Assembly (NCBI GenBank): GCA_028023455.1
Contig: JAQFVV010012396.1
Coordinates: forward strand, 11,697,296-11,761,295
Direction: 5' to 3'
Source of the DNA: Epiperipatus broadwayi
Taxonomy: Eukaryota; Onychophora; Udeonychophora; Euonychophora; Peripatidae
Length of the DNA: 64,000 nt
The position numbers were made by a program, and so were the translations under genes. Positions 37,790 through 51,322 of the stretch are shown one piece after another (the first letter of the stretch is position 1; each line of letters opens with the position of its first letter). The notes beneath the pieces were generated by a model, which saw only the letters and a program-made list of their open reading frames with translations, searched no databases and was not told the origin of the DNA.

Positions 37790-39174
37790 ATGGTCCAGAT
37801 TGATAGGAGACTTAATGTATCTACACTGCAGGGCGCCACTAGGCATTTGAACCTAGAAAATTTATAAAGTAGGCAGATACGTAAGTCAAAAAAAAATTTT
37901 TTTTTTATTTTATATATTTTGATTCCGGTCGTTAGCCCATTGTCACTAGCTCAGTGGAATAGCAAAGATTTATATTTTATAATAAATTCTTATCTAAGAA
38001 CATATAAAAAAGAATAAAATAAGCCACTGCCAGTAATTATACACACAAACATTTATTTACGCACATATATATAAAATTTAGCATTATTATTTTAGTATGT
38101 TTACTTTAGCATTTAACTACATTTTTAAATTTTATTTTAGATTGTAATTTACATTTTAAATTTTATAAGTTTGCACAGATGTATTTATAAAAGTTTGTTT
38201 TATAATGTTGAGTATAGATTGGCTGCATAGATTCCACGATTAAAAACATTTCAAAATAAACATAACCGATAAAAATACAAAGTCATTGATAATGTCAATT
38301 GCAGAGGGAATACAAGAAACCCAATAGCATTCATCATAAGATGCCGCATTAACATCGATGACTTATATATTCTAACCGAATATGAAAACCACAACATAAT
38401 TAACCGCTAACGAATCCATGCAACGTCCATCTCCCAACTTAAATTTAATGCATTTAGAGTGTCGAGTATGAATAGACTACATAGATTTGCATTTGAAATG
38501 AAAATATTCTATCCTTATTTAACCTTAGGCCAAAAGTTCGCAGTTAAACCAATGTCAATCCATCTGATATATCGATGCATTCAAAGTAACACGGATACAG
38601 CAGCACAAAATAGGTTAAGAAAAGAAATTGCCTCTTGTCAGATAGGAATACTACATCTATCTGATGAGAAGAGCAATAAAAAAACTCCATAGGAAAGGAC
38701 TGGGGTCATTTTGCCAACTTACGATCACATTCCATAGGCAAAAAGAAAGTGTGCGGCATATAAAGCGATTCTGCCCATAGTGAATCTTGTACTACATCTA
38801 CTAATTACACCAATATATCCAATCCATTGACCCAATTTAACTATGAAACAAATAACCTAAGATTACCCTCCCCTAATATAACTTTACAAATCTATATAGC
38901 CATTCACGCCCGACTTAAGTTTAACATTTATATAATTTAATTTAACTAAAAACAGAAATCATAATAAAAACTTAAAAGAACAAAAAAAAAAAAATGGAAA
39001 TGATTTTACAAAAGAAATACATCAAATTAAAATTACTTATTAATAAATAAAGTTGGTCAGATAGGATTCTATTGCAATTATTTTAAATACGGAAAGTTTT
39101 TAATTTAATGTTCATGAATTATCTAAAGTTCTTATGGTTTTAAAAGGTCCATAATTTGTAGTTGTTTGTAATTT
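37790..39174 (+). mobile_element. Transposon family D, copy 3, cut by the scaffold gap
   Basis: The left end lies in a (TA)n run. GCCACTAGGCATTTGAACCT and GTAGGCAGATACGTAAGTC match copy 1, and GTTTGTTTTATAATGTTGAG continues the match. The frame 38459-38692 (LHRFAFEMKIFYPYLTLG) parallels the minus-strand frame of copy 2. The right terminus is absent: the element runs into N at 39175. A contig end inside a multi-copy repeat is a typical assembly break. Confidence 0.65.
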
Positions 39175-39674
39175 NNNNNNNNNNNNNNNNNNNNNNNNNN
39201 NNNNNNNNNNNNNNNNNNNNNNNNNNNNNNNNNNNNNNNNNNNNNNNNNNNNNNNNNNNNNNNNNNNNNNNNNNNNNNNNNNNNNNNNNNNNNNNNNNNN
39301 NNNNNNNNNNNNNNNNNNNNNNNNNNNNNNNNNNNNNNNNNNNNNNNNNNNNNNNNNNNNNNNNNNNNNNNNNNNNNNNNNNNNNNNNNNNNNNNNNNNN
39401 NNNNNNNNNNNNNNNNNNNNNNNNNNNNNNNNNNNNNNNNNNNNNNNNNNNNNNNNNNNNNNNNNNNNNNNNNNNNNNNNNNNNNNNNNNNNNNNNNNNN
39501 NNNNNNNNNNNNNNNNNNNNNNNNNNNNNNNNNNNNNNNNNNNNNNNNNNNNNNNNNNNNNNNNNNNNNNNNNNNNNNNNNNNNNNNNNNNNNNNNNNNN
39601 NNNNNNNNNNNNNNNNNNNNNNNNNNNNNNNNNNNNNNNNNNNNNNNNNNNNNNNNNNNNNNNNNNNNNNNNNN
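39175..39674. other. Scaffold gap, exactly 500 N
   Basis: The round number indicates a placeholder from scaffolding, not a measured gap. Order and orientation of the two flanking contigs rest on the scaffolding evidence alone, and the exon layout argues that the orientation is wrong. Confidence 0.98.
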
Positions 39675-40195
39675 ACCATTATCATATATTGTAACCAAAT
39701 TTCTGAATAAAGTTCTATATTTAATAAAAATAAAAAAAAAAGTTTAATGATGTGTTGAGATTTGTAGAGGTCCCTATTGTCGCATCTAGGCACATAGTCT
39801 AATGAGTATGCGCTTAACAAATTACTAATCTACTAATGTAAAATTATTTGATAAAGTCTTAAGAATTTATTAATAAAATTGCTTTGAACTAAAAAAAAAG
39901 CTGTACATTTATATTATATATAAATATAAATTAAACAAAAATAATCAATTTCCATGAACTATTAATATATTACACTCGTATGTCATTAAATATTACAAAG
40001 AATAGATGTCCGTTTATTCTCTTAGTTTTTAATGTACTGTATTTTGATATTAGAATCAGAGCATGATAAAACAGATTTTAAACATAGTTTTATATTATTT
40101 TGAAATAATTTACATATATATAAATTGGACTACATACTTATTATTTACATATATATATATCAGTCATACATCAACATCATCGATGAATGTTCATT
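39675..40195. other. AT-rich sequence at the start of the right contig
   Basis: TGTAGAGGTCCCTATTGTCG at about 39762-39785 resembles the hairpin repeat at 46256-46400. Nothing else recognisable. Confidence 0.4.
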
Positions 40196-40539
<344 letters not shown>

Positions 40540-40831
40540 CATTTACATTGCTCAAATTTATAAGTGCAGTATTTTACCTTTATTAGATTAAAAATTATTG
40601 TTTTTTTTTAAATTTTATATAGACTTTTAAAGATGAAATGTGTCTATAATATTCTTTATATAATTGATGACCATTCTCCATTTCTTAAATGCCTTAGTAC
40701 TCACGTTAGCTACTCTGATTCTTATATTTCAAGAAAATATAAAATTAAACGTTAATTGCAAGTTATAGTAACACATTTATATTTAAGTTAATGTAAAAAC
40801 GTATTTGTCTGAAGGTTTGTGATGATGGTAT

Positions 40832-41104
40832 ATTATTAGATGTGATATGTTGAACTATTTCCATCTTCTATGAGTGAATGTAGAATTTATAGAAAATTTT
40901 AAAATTTATTTAAACTTTCCAAATACAAACAACTTGTTAGTAATAACACACAATACACAACACAGATACTATGTTATCTATTTGTGTCTACTACTAACAA
41001 GTTGTTTGTATTTGGAAAGTTTGAATAAAGTTTACAATTTTCTATACATTCAATATTTTTACTCATAGATGGTGGAAATAGGCCAACATATTGCATCTAA
41101 TGTA
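40832..41104. mobile_element. Fold-back MITE, about 270 bp
   Basis: The left arm (TTATTAGATGTGATATGTTG..., CTTTCCAAATACAAACAACT, TGTTAGTA) is inverted on the right (CTACTAACAAGTTGTTTGTA, TTTGGAAAGTTTGAATAAAG, ..., CAACATATTGCATCTAATGT) around a ~45-bp loop. Confidence 0.75.
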
Positions 41105-43849
41105 ATAAGCGGTTTGTTTATTTTTAAATAAAGACGTTTGTAAGTTTATTTTAATTGTAGAAAATAATTAAACTTTTTTCTTTGTTTATATATAAACTAT
41201 ATTAAGAAACATTTCTGAATTAGTTATGGTATTTGAAAGTTAATGTTTTTTAATTAAATTAAAAATCATTATATAAATTTTAGGTTTAAAATGATGTTAT
41301 TGCTAATTGCAGGATAAAAATTGCTAAGTTGTCAGAAAAACTAGGTTATCCTTTTTTCTTTTGATCTTCAGAAAGATGCTAATTAAGTAATTTTTTTTTT
41401 TATCAAATTCTTTTTAGAAAAGTTAAGTTTTGCCTTTAAAAATGTATTATCTGATCTCAGAAACATACGACATCTAGATAACCTTTCGAAAAGAAAAAAA
41501 TTGTGAGATGATAGGATAAAAACAAATTCAAAAGTTGCAAATGGCGATGCATTTTTGAATGTTTACGATAAAAGTTTATTTAATACTGTTATAACGATAA
41601 AATTACATCAAAAGGTTCTACATTACGATATATTATCAAAGCTAAAATATCGTTGAAATCGTAAAAATTATTACGCTTTATCACTTAATTGTTATCTCAT
41701 TTATAAATAAATGTAAGTGCTGTTTTTCTCGATTGCTGCTTTTCAATAATTATTTAGGGATAGATAATATTTATCCTTACGGAGGGATATTACTGTTATT
41801 AAAATTGAGATACACTTAACCATTACTTTCAAGTAATAGTTTTACATTGTTAGTAAATTAAATTTATGAACTTAAATAATAAAAATATTTGGATTTTTAG
41901 AAACTAAATGTACGATATATTTAAATATTACGTAATTAATATGTTTAGATGTAATTAATCACAAAAAAAAAAAAACAAGCACTTAAAGTGCTTAACTGAT
42001 TGTATTAGATAATAATGCGTTTACCAAGCAATATGATCACGTAAGTAATTAACTTAATATAAATAGAAGGGTTGCTTGTACTCAATATTCTTTTTCTAGT
42101 TCAAACTTCCAATTATTTAGGATACTTAAGTAATTCATTATACTAAAGATGAATATGAAAAGCGATAGAGAAATCAAAAGGAAAAAGTATTATTCGTCAG
42201 AATTTGACAAGTGAAACCAACGTCGCTGGTAGGAGATCTAATTGCTATTGCATATTGAATTGTATTTCATAATTCGTAACTCTAAAATTATCTCCTTCTC
42301 CCCCAGATAATGGATAAATATATCCCGGCCGACGCTTTGACACATAAATATATATATCAACAAGAGTAGTTTCTTTTTTATTACTATTTTTCTCTCAGCT
42401 ATGTAAATTTGCAGTACGTGAGGGAGGAAGATATCCAATTAAACTTCTAATATCTAAGAAGCCATGAGTTTCAAAAATAATTCCCTATCTACAATATATT
42501 GTTTTGGTAAAATAATGAGTACTGAAGAAATTAGAAAACCGAAAATCAAATGTTAGAGAAACTAATAGTAAAGGAAAAGTGAGTATAAAAACAGTAAGAG
42601 AAATGATATGAAAGTATATATATTTGAGAGTTCTAACAAAATCTTAACAAAATGTATGAGCTACAAATATAAACTGTGAGAAGTCAAATTTTATACAGAA
42701 AAAGTCTTATTCAGTAAATATTTTAGCTTTGAATATTTTAAGATTTAAAATTATTTTTGATCATCAAATTTAATATTTATCATATTCTTAAATGCGCTGT
42801 GAAGTACATTATATATTGATTTAATATGCAGCTCACACCCCTCACAACTGTTTTATTTTAGATTAAAATAGATTTTTTAAAAACTAATACTCTCTGTAAA
42901 TAAGAGGGGTTATTCTACTAACATTTGTGCATTACATAAATGTCTGTGTAACTACATTTTGATTTCCGTTATAAAATCAGGGTATCGCAAATATATATCT
43001 CATTATGACAGATAATAAATAGCATATTAGTCATTTACATTTGTTCTTGTAACTTCTGAGGCAGAATGCTGTATGTATATGTCTTTCACTTATTTAAACC
43101 AATATATTTATTTAATTGGTAGTAAACAGTATTTGCTATACTATTCATTTCTATTTGATGTATAATATTAAACTTTTACTAAATTAAAGTTCTGTGATGA
43201 TATGATTTTTACTCTCTAAACTGCATTTTATACTGGATCAAACATCACCTAAGAATTATGATCTAGTGAGTATATTAGATGACCAGGGATTATGATCAAT
43301 GGGTAATGCTAGAAGGGTAATGAGAAACAATGAAGACAGACTATCAGAGAAATGATGGTGGGATCCTCTTACCATAATTAAATCTATGTTTAAAAAAAAA
43401 TAAAAGCTGGACTTCATCATATATCCATGTATATTCTGAAATAAGTGGTATTTGAATTGTATTCCATCAAACCAGCCATTTGACAGTTAGTTATTTAGGA
43501 GTACTGATATCAATAAAGGTACTGTTACATAAATTGCCTGCCAAACATATATATATATGCATGAATACTTCACTCCATTTTTTATTCCAGATTCTAGCAT
43601 ATAAATTGGTATTATGGACAAGCATATACTTTGAAATAATATTATGTCCACAATTATTCTGGGACAATACATTCATACCCATATAATATTTTATGCTACT
43701 ATTATAATAGGCAATTGAGGTATCCACTAATTATAGCATTATAATAAAAACAATCCCTGTCTTTTATTATTACCTCATTTTATTATAATATTCACATAAA
43801 TCTTCTGGTCATTCATACAGAAAAAGGCATTCTATATAATTTAAATTTT
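41105..43849. other. AT-rich sequence with a small SINE tail fragment
   Basis: CCCGGCCGACGCTTTGACAC at about 42325-42344 matches the 3' part of SINE family 1 (CCCGGCCGATGCTATGACAT at 877-896). Otherwise no gene. This would be intron 2 of the CIMIP2-like gene in the rearranged model. Confidence 0.45.
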
Positions 43850-43976
43850 GCTTTTATTCATGCTTAGCATGCTTTCAATATAAAACATATCATAATCATA
43901 GCAAACAATAAAGAAATGAGATTGCTATAATTATGATATGTTGTATATCAAAAGCATGCTAAGCATGAATAAAAGC
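43850..43976. mobile_element. Short fold-back MITE with GCTTAGCATGC core
   Basis: GCTTTTATTCATGCTTAGCA / TGCTAAGCATGAATAAAAGC and ACATATCATAATCATAGCAA / TTGCTATAATTATGATATGT form a hairpin with an ~18-bp loop. A half copy lies at 36505-36540. Confidence 0.75.
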
Positions 43977-44466
43977 TAATGGCCATATTATCCAATAATA
44001 ATTTATATAAATAGTTATAATGTATAAATAAAAGTCAGATAGTCTAATAGTCTATCATTGATGAATGCCTATGTTAATATTACATTGAATAAATTGTTTT
44101 TCTTCTGATCAAGTTAAGCAGTATTAGGCTAAGTTAAAACTTGAATAGATAACTTCCTGGGAATTCTAAGCACTGAAAGAACAGGGCAAATCATTCATAT
44201 TGTTCAAATTTGTTATAAATTAAATTTTTTTTTTAATTTAGGATAATTAAGTCAATAAGAGAGCTGAGTTATATGAGGCTGAATAGGATATTATATCATT
44301 TAGGATATTTTATATATTTTCTATATTTTAATAATTTATTAAGAATTTATTCTTTTGCAAATTTATCTTTATTCAAATCAGCAGATATTTATAATCACTT
44401 CAATAAAAATTTGAAAAGTGATTTCTTTAGCAATCACAAGTTTATAATCAGCAAGTGTAAACAGTA

Positions 44467-44955
44467 GTATAGGACAGGGGTGTGTAATTGTTTTGGCTTG
44501 AGGGCCACATCGAGAGCCACTTTGTGGAAGCATAGGTTAGTGGAAAGCAGCATCTTTTTTCATGACACAATAAATACACTGCTTTATTCCCTGTATTACC
44601 AAAGAAATATTTGCTTGTCCATTCTTCATTAAATACATGACATTCATTACCGATTTTACATTTTTTCAGAGGGTTCATGGTTTCACTAAAGTTGGAAGTG
44701 TATATATTTGCTAATACAAAAACAAAATTGAAATTAACCAAATCAACTGGAAAAGCACTGCATGTCATATTTACACTGTGCATGTGTATTGATGTGGCCA
44801 TCCTAGTGGAAAATACGAGATGAATATTCAGTCATGCAACGGGAAGGAAATCTTAGTCGAAGGCAGATTTTTCTGATTGTTTGGCAGGTTGCATAAAACT
44901 CTTAGTGGGCTGCATGTGACCCTTGGGCTGCTATGTGCCCAACCCTAGTCTAGGA
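44467..44955 (-). mobile_element. hAT-superfamily deletion derivative with 8-bp target duplication
   Basis: The element is 44475-44947 (473 bp). The ends CAGGGGTG...CAACCCTA are imperfect inverted repeats of the hAT type, and the 'GGCTTGAGGGCCACAT...GGGCTGCATGTGACCC' subterminal pattern is typical of hAT elements. Flanking 8-mers GTATAGGA (44467-44474) and GTCTAGGA (44948-44955) differ at one position. The minus-strand frame inside (44448-44801) contains CHVFNEEWTSKYFFGNTGNK followed by AVYLLC, resembling the N-terminal 'FNEEWTxKYFF...AVCLIC' segment of hAT transposases of the GTF2IRD2/ZBED-like group. The catalytic core is absent, so it is non-autonomous. Confidence 0.8.
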
Positions 44956-45357
44956 TTAATTATTTAATTATCTATTCTTTCACTACAGAGGAAGATATCA
45001 CCAGCATTGCATTTATACAATAGATAATTTAATCTTATTCTGGTATACAAATTAATAGTTTCAAGGTCCTAAACTTTTGAACTAAAAAAAAAATATGCTT
45101 ATTCAGATATATATCTGTAAAAACAATTCAGAAAATAGGAATTTAAAATACTAATTTTGGAACCTAAAAATGTCCATGCTTAAATTAGATTCAAACTTAA
45201 ATCATAATCAAGGTAGAAAAATAAGCTAACAATTAATGTCTTTGGTGTAAATATGCATATAAACAAATAAATATAATTTTATATACTACAGTATGCAGTA
45301 ATGTAGAAAGCAAATTCAATATATATGTTAAGAATATTATGTTTGTGTAATTCTTAC

Positions 45358-45527
45358 CTCCATAACCAGGTATCATTTTACGTTTTTGATAGATTCTTTC
45401 TTTTTCACAACACATACATGCTGGGACATAACAATATTCAGGTTCAGGAGGAGGTCCAGGTAATCTTAGAAATGGACATGTTGGAAGAGGCTTGTATGGA
45501 TTTATATATCTACTATTGGCCATACAA
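45358..45527 (-). CDS. Exon 2 of the CIMIP2-like gene (minus strand)
   Basis: On the minus strand, acceptor AAAAATTTAG precedes 45527 and donor G|GTAAGA follows 45358. The exon is 170 nt (1 + 56 codons + 1). Its first base completes the split codon GA|T of exon 1 (61241-61281), and it ends after IPGYG plus one base G. It encodes a Cys/Pro-rich stretch: SRYINPYKPLPTCPFLRLPG, then PPPEPEYCYVPACMCC, then a basic KERIYQKRKM before IPGYG. IPGYxG is the start of the CIMIP2/FAM166 signature, whose continuation (GFVPNFQFLIG) is exon 3 on the opposite strand at 2261. An internal ATG (45523-45521) could start translation, but the joined frame with exon 1 is longer and in phase. Confidence 0.75.
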
Positions 45528-46255
45528 CTAAATTTTTAAAATATGAATATAGATTAGCATACGAGTACAACTGAATTACAATAATAAATACAAGTTTAAT
45601 AAGGCTAGAACATATTTTACTGAAAACAAAAAAAGATATTGATCTCCATGCATGTTAAACTTTATATATAAAACAATAAACTAAAATCATGTTATCCAAC
45701 AACATTATTTGTTTGTATGATTTCCTTTATACCAAGAATAGAAACACTTTTGGTTTATAAGTGTCAGACAAATAAGTACTATTGCTAAATGTCATAATTT
45801 TAGTTTGCTGCTTCAGTTTTTAATTGATTGTTTACTTGATTATAATAACTGAATTCAAAATAAGAAAATCACATAAAATCTCAAAAACTTTCAATGCATA
45901 TATATATAATCAAAATTACCCCAAATTCACAACTCAACCAGACTAGCCAAAAATGAACTCTAAAACACAACCAATGATTTTACTACTACATGCAGACTTC
46001 TCAAGTGTAAAAAACTACAAAATAACAACATATTTAAATTAAACATTACCCACAATTCTATTTACTTCCCATCCACCCTTAATATTAAAAGAACTTTTAA
46101 ATAAGTTAATTGCTTCAGAATCATACATTTTTAATAATAAAGATTCTTTAACTTCTTTTTATTTCATTTCTTTCAAAGAAGACTTTAGCTTCATCAAAAT
46201 TAATAGTAATTATAAATTTATTAAACGCACATTGATTACATAAGTAATATTTACT

Positions 46256-46400
46256 GAGGCTATAACCTCGATAATATGCGTATAAAATGCGATAGTAGGG
46301 ACCTCTACAGGTGTTTTCCATAGCATAAGCTTGTGATTAAAGCACCTGTAGAGGTCCCTACTATCACATTTTATACGCATATTAGCGAGGTTATAGCCTC
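46256..46400. repeat. Near-perfect 58-bp hairpin with 29-base loop
   Basis: Left arm 46256-46313 (GAGGCTATAACCTCG...ACCTCTACAGGTG) and right arm 46343-46400 pair at 56 of 58 positions. Related half-copies at 12436-12480 and 39762-39785 indicate a repeat family, probably a MITE. A small-RNA precursor is possible but not shown. Confidence 0.85.
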
Positions 46401-49400
46401 ACAAAATTAATAGTGTGATCTGGATCTTTTTCATGGATATATAAAGCAGAACTGAGATATTTATTTCTAACCCTACTTTTATGTACCTTTATTTCATTTA
46501 AGCTCAAACTACTCTAACCTATCAGTCTATACAATATTCAGTATAATGAATAAATAGGTTGATTATATAGGAGTGAGCATGTAATAAATTAAGTTTGATG
46601 TCTGTATTCTTTCCAAAATATATGTAATATTCAAATATATATATATATATATATTCTAACCTCCCCCCGCGCATCCTCACCCCAAAATATACTGTTTATT
46701 ACGAATATTACGGGTTCTAGCTCAGTTAACAAATAAATAAATGAAATATTCAGCATTAATTAAAATGATTACTAGCTCTAATTTTTAAAATACAAATACG
46801 GTTCAATTTTAAAATGAATTAACAAATATTTACTATTTCATGAGACATGGAGTGACAATACAGGGAACGAGATAGACTACATTGAGCCATTATCCACACG
46901 ATACTACCTCAATGGCATAAGAACACTATCCCCTTTTTTTACTATACCAAATAACTAACTCATAGTATTCTTACGACTTTCTGAGCTCTATTCACTACGA
47001 TTAAAATAATAATCATATCTTAATCTTCTTTATAACACGAATCTAGCTCAATTAAATAAAATGAAGTAAAATAAAATAAAATCTCAGGTTCATAAATTGT
47101 ATTCTAACTGATTTAACATTACGGTAGTAAAATATGAAAAGGGAATTTTATGTCATAATCTACTACACAGCAACTAATAATAATAAAATAATAATAACAA
47201 TAATAATATAATATAATCTTATTTCTTCCTAAATAAAATAAATAAATACGTACGTGGTAGTATTTTAATAATCTGACAACAGAATATGTGTGGCAACATT
47301 AGCATATAATTTAATGTAATATTGTGGCAACCGACTTATGACCAATAAATAATATAAATTTATACCAATAAATTCTCAAAATTATTATAACACTTTTATG
47401 TTTACCTTTTGTGCAAAATTTATATGTCTGTTTCAATTATAAATGTATCGTGATTTCATGCATCCATGTGGAGAAATAACAACGCAGACACAAAACTTTA
47501 AAATAAATTTAAAACAAAGTTTATTAACAACATAAATAAATTAACAATATTTTTACACTATATACATTGGATATCCCTTTACTCTCATATCTCAACTTAG
47601 TTTATTAGTTTATAAAATGAAATCAAAATATTATTTACTTTTCTTAGTTAAATCTTTTTTTTTTTTAACACTTAAGAAAATACAGCATTATTACTTGATT
47701 TATTATTATGGTTAGCTTATTACAAAATGCATTTCTTATATGATTATCACTAACACTTTTCATCCCTAATATTATTAAAATTACATTTTTTTACAAAATT
47801 TACATTCGTAATAAAATTCTACAAAATAATAAAATTTAGTTTCATATTGGTTGTATGGAATCTTACAAAGTCAAAACACTATTCCACATTCGGTATTAAG
47901 TTTTTAGTATTCATTATTCGATGTTTATTAATCCTAATATTCTCATTCAAGCCTTACTTCGGATGATATAGTTATAACTATTAATATACCATGCACAAGT
48001 ATATGTTTATTATACATTATTGAACTATTTTCTTAATAAATATGCAATACTTATTTTCTAAATATTATTTAAAACATTCAAATTTTATTATCACTTAAAA
48101 AAAATACTTGGTTTAGATTTCTTTTCAAAATCTTATATTCATTTCTGAATTAATTTTACAATGTATTATATGATTCTTTCTCTCTTTATGATATTTTGGA
48201 CTTTCAATTTTAAAGTTACACAATTCTATACATTCCAACAAATAAACTTTTCTTACATAAACGATAACATATCTTCAGTTCTATTTTATTCATTATTTCT
48301 TTGAAAATATCTTTCTGACCGATGCAGATTCACGAAATAAGGATAGCGAAGATAGATGCTTAGGATCAAAATACAACTAGAATATTACTCGTCATATATC
48401 TTGACAATCATGGCACAGTGAATTAAAAGACACTATAGAGGAGTGACCTTTACCTGTCTACCAATCTCTATCATAGGAATGATGTTAAAGCTATTTCTTC
48501 AGCTTTATTATAACATCCAAAGTTTAAAGATATGCAAAAACACTGTCCAAACTATATGTGTTCAGTCATAGGGCCTAGTTAACTATACTGAAATCACACA
48601 AAACTAAATATGATCCAAAACCTTTATTTTTCCTATTTCTTAAAAAAAAAACATCATCTTGGTTTCCTCTCCACTAGTACTTCCAAGTCACTATCCGATC
48701 TTATTTCTCAAGATTTTTTTTATACTGTACATCGACAAATACATATCTGCATTACTAACAATAATAAAATTCATTTATTTTAAAACTATTCCACTGTTCT
48801 ATAAGAAAATCTTTTTACTACTTTCCTCCGTATATTTAATCATATACAAACTATTTAAATATCTGAATACTTTATCACATGAAAGTTCAAAAGAATCACA
48901 CAATTGTTCTGTTAAATTTTATTATTAATATACTTTAAATAAATTATTGCATGCATATTCCGAATTACTCCTATCTCATTATATGTTAAAAATGTTGTAT
49001 AAAATGTGTACATATAATTAAAACTTTCACACTTCATTCTTAATCAATAGATGATCTAAAAAAAAATACATTATGCATTATAAATAACTATCAAATTTAC
49101 CAAACGACCTTTATCTCCTCGATCGCATTCCGTAGGCTTCACATCCATTTGATCCTTGTAGATATAAGATTCACATCCATACACTTTATTTTTAAACACT
49201 ATTTCTATAATTTTATCAAGTTATTATATTTAAAATTTTAATATTAATAAATTTATGTTTTATGTTTTCCCTAATCTCACCTAACATTTTATATTTTAAA
49301 ATAAATTAGTAAAAAATATTCAAACTATATTTACTGTACTCCTTCATCAAATTTCCTTGAAACCGTTCATACTAAAGCTAAAAAAAAAAATGTTTATTAT

Positions 49401-51274
49401 TTCTTCTTCAGTCACTTAATGTTCTCCTCCCTGCTTGTTCAATTTTAAGGTAAAACAATTATTGCTCTGTTTAATAAATATTCATAGATGACAATCCTTG
49501 GTTTTTATAATATTTAATACAATTATTAATTATGATATCAATTAATCCCGTAAAGAAAACGTCTACATATTCTCTTCTAATATTTTCTGCTAATATTTTC
49601 CCACGCGACTTTTATGGTGCATCTTCTAGGTACTTTGATTTAAATATTCAGTAAATTTTTCTGTCTCCATGGATTTATTTCATTAAGTATATTAGATTTA
49701 TATTTTCCAAATCTTTATCTTTATTAAGCATTTCTCTAATGAACACTTTATAATATTTTTAATTCTTCTTAGAGAAAGTTTTTCGGTTCCTTTTTTATAA
49801 AACACAATAGCTCTTTCATATTATTATTCTGTAACTTTTTTCCTTCTTTTTAAAATTCTGGTACTATATACTTTATAATGTTTCCTTTAAAAAGACAAAC
49901 ATTCTTCCTCTGTTATAACTTTTACATAAATTTTTCTTTATGATATACGCATCTTAATTTTTCCATAGAGAAGAATAAAAAAAAAAAACCTCGGAGTAGC
50001 CTTATAAATTTGTGCATCATAAATTTTTCTGACGGCAAGTAACTTCTCTTTTAAGTTTTCCATATAACGTCCAAATTATATTCCTCTGAGTTACAATTAT
50101 AAGTTTCTGGTTGAGCATAAATAAAGCTGTATCAAGGCACTTTACAAATATTTTTCCTTTCTCATAACTTCTATATACTGTTTTCTGTAGTACTTCCATT
50201 TTTACTGCAAGGTTTTGGCTAAACTTGAATAAAAATCCTGGTAAGAAATCTTTTAAATTAGCCCTTCATTTAAAGGCAGTTCAAAATATTATATGTTAAA
50301 ACAAAACTTTTAAAATAAATACAAAATTTTTAAAAATTATAACACTTTTCTAGCTTATGATCTTATACAGCTAAAAAAATATGTTACTCCTTCCTTTACT
50401 TACACATTACCTTCTCCCGCTCCGTCTAATTCTTATTTTCCGTCTGCTAAAATACCTCCGTTGATTGGTTAATGACTTTTTTAGCGCGAACAAATTTACA
50501 CATTTTAGTTTTATAATAGATTAAACCTTTTAAAATAAAGAATTTATGATGTCATGTTTTAAAATATTACTTAGAATAGTATTTTTAAACTCAATTATAG
50601 TTTTATCAAAATCATTTAAATTTTAAAACAATTATTAAAATAATATTTAATATTTCAACTTTTACTTTAACGATAGATAGCAATTATATTTAGTTTTATA
50701 ATTCACAAACTTTATTATTATATTCTAACAAGCGTGTGTATGAAGGTATATAATATACAGTCACATGATTACTAACTTTATCAGATGATTTGATTTTTTT
50801 TTAAATTTACGTCTCGGTCTAAATTACCAAAACTGATATATTTTATAAAAATTTGGATAATAATTTAAAATGTAGAACTAAATATAATTCTCACCATCCC
50901 AAAGTTTATTTTAAAATACATTATGTTAAATTTGAATATTAATTATAATTACAATATTACATATAGCGTTTATTTAATTTATTAGTTTTAAAACATTACA
51001 ATTGAATGGATTAATATACTTTTAACTATTTATAGCTGTATTATTTTATATGGCCAGCTTTTACAACCATAAGCAAGGATATAATTAAGCTTTATTTAAC
51101 TGTTCTTTTAAAATAATCCATTACACTTTTATATACCAGGTATTTTTCAGCCTTAAATTGTACTATAAAATCTAATCGATCATACAATTATCAATATATT
51201 ACACAAACGTATTTTAAAATTTAAAATTTTTTAGTAATTGACCATTATACCTTATTATGACCTATAGATAAGGG

Positions 51275-51318
<44 letters not shown>
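46401..51318. other. AT-rich intronic sequence, pyrimidine-rich from about 48 kb
   Basis: No exon or known repeat identified. From about 48100 to 50470 the plus strand is T/C-rich and G-poor. A minus-strand open stretch at 50017-50199 lacks recognisable motifs. It could be an eroded minus-strand LINE of the purine-rich type, but I cannot show this. (TA)n at 51281-51318. Confidence 0.4.

Positions 51319-51322
<4 letters not shown>

Noticed and set aside
39132-39820. Open frames running across the N block
   Set aside because: The codons are unknown bases; not genes.
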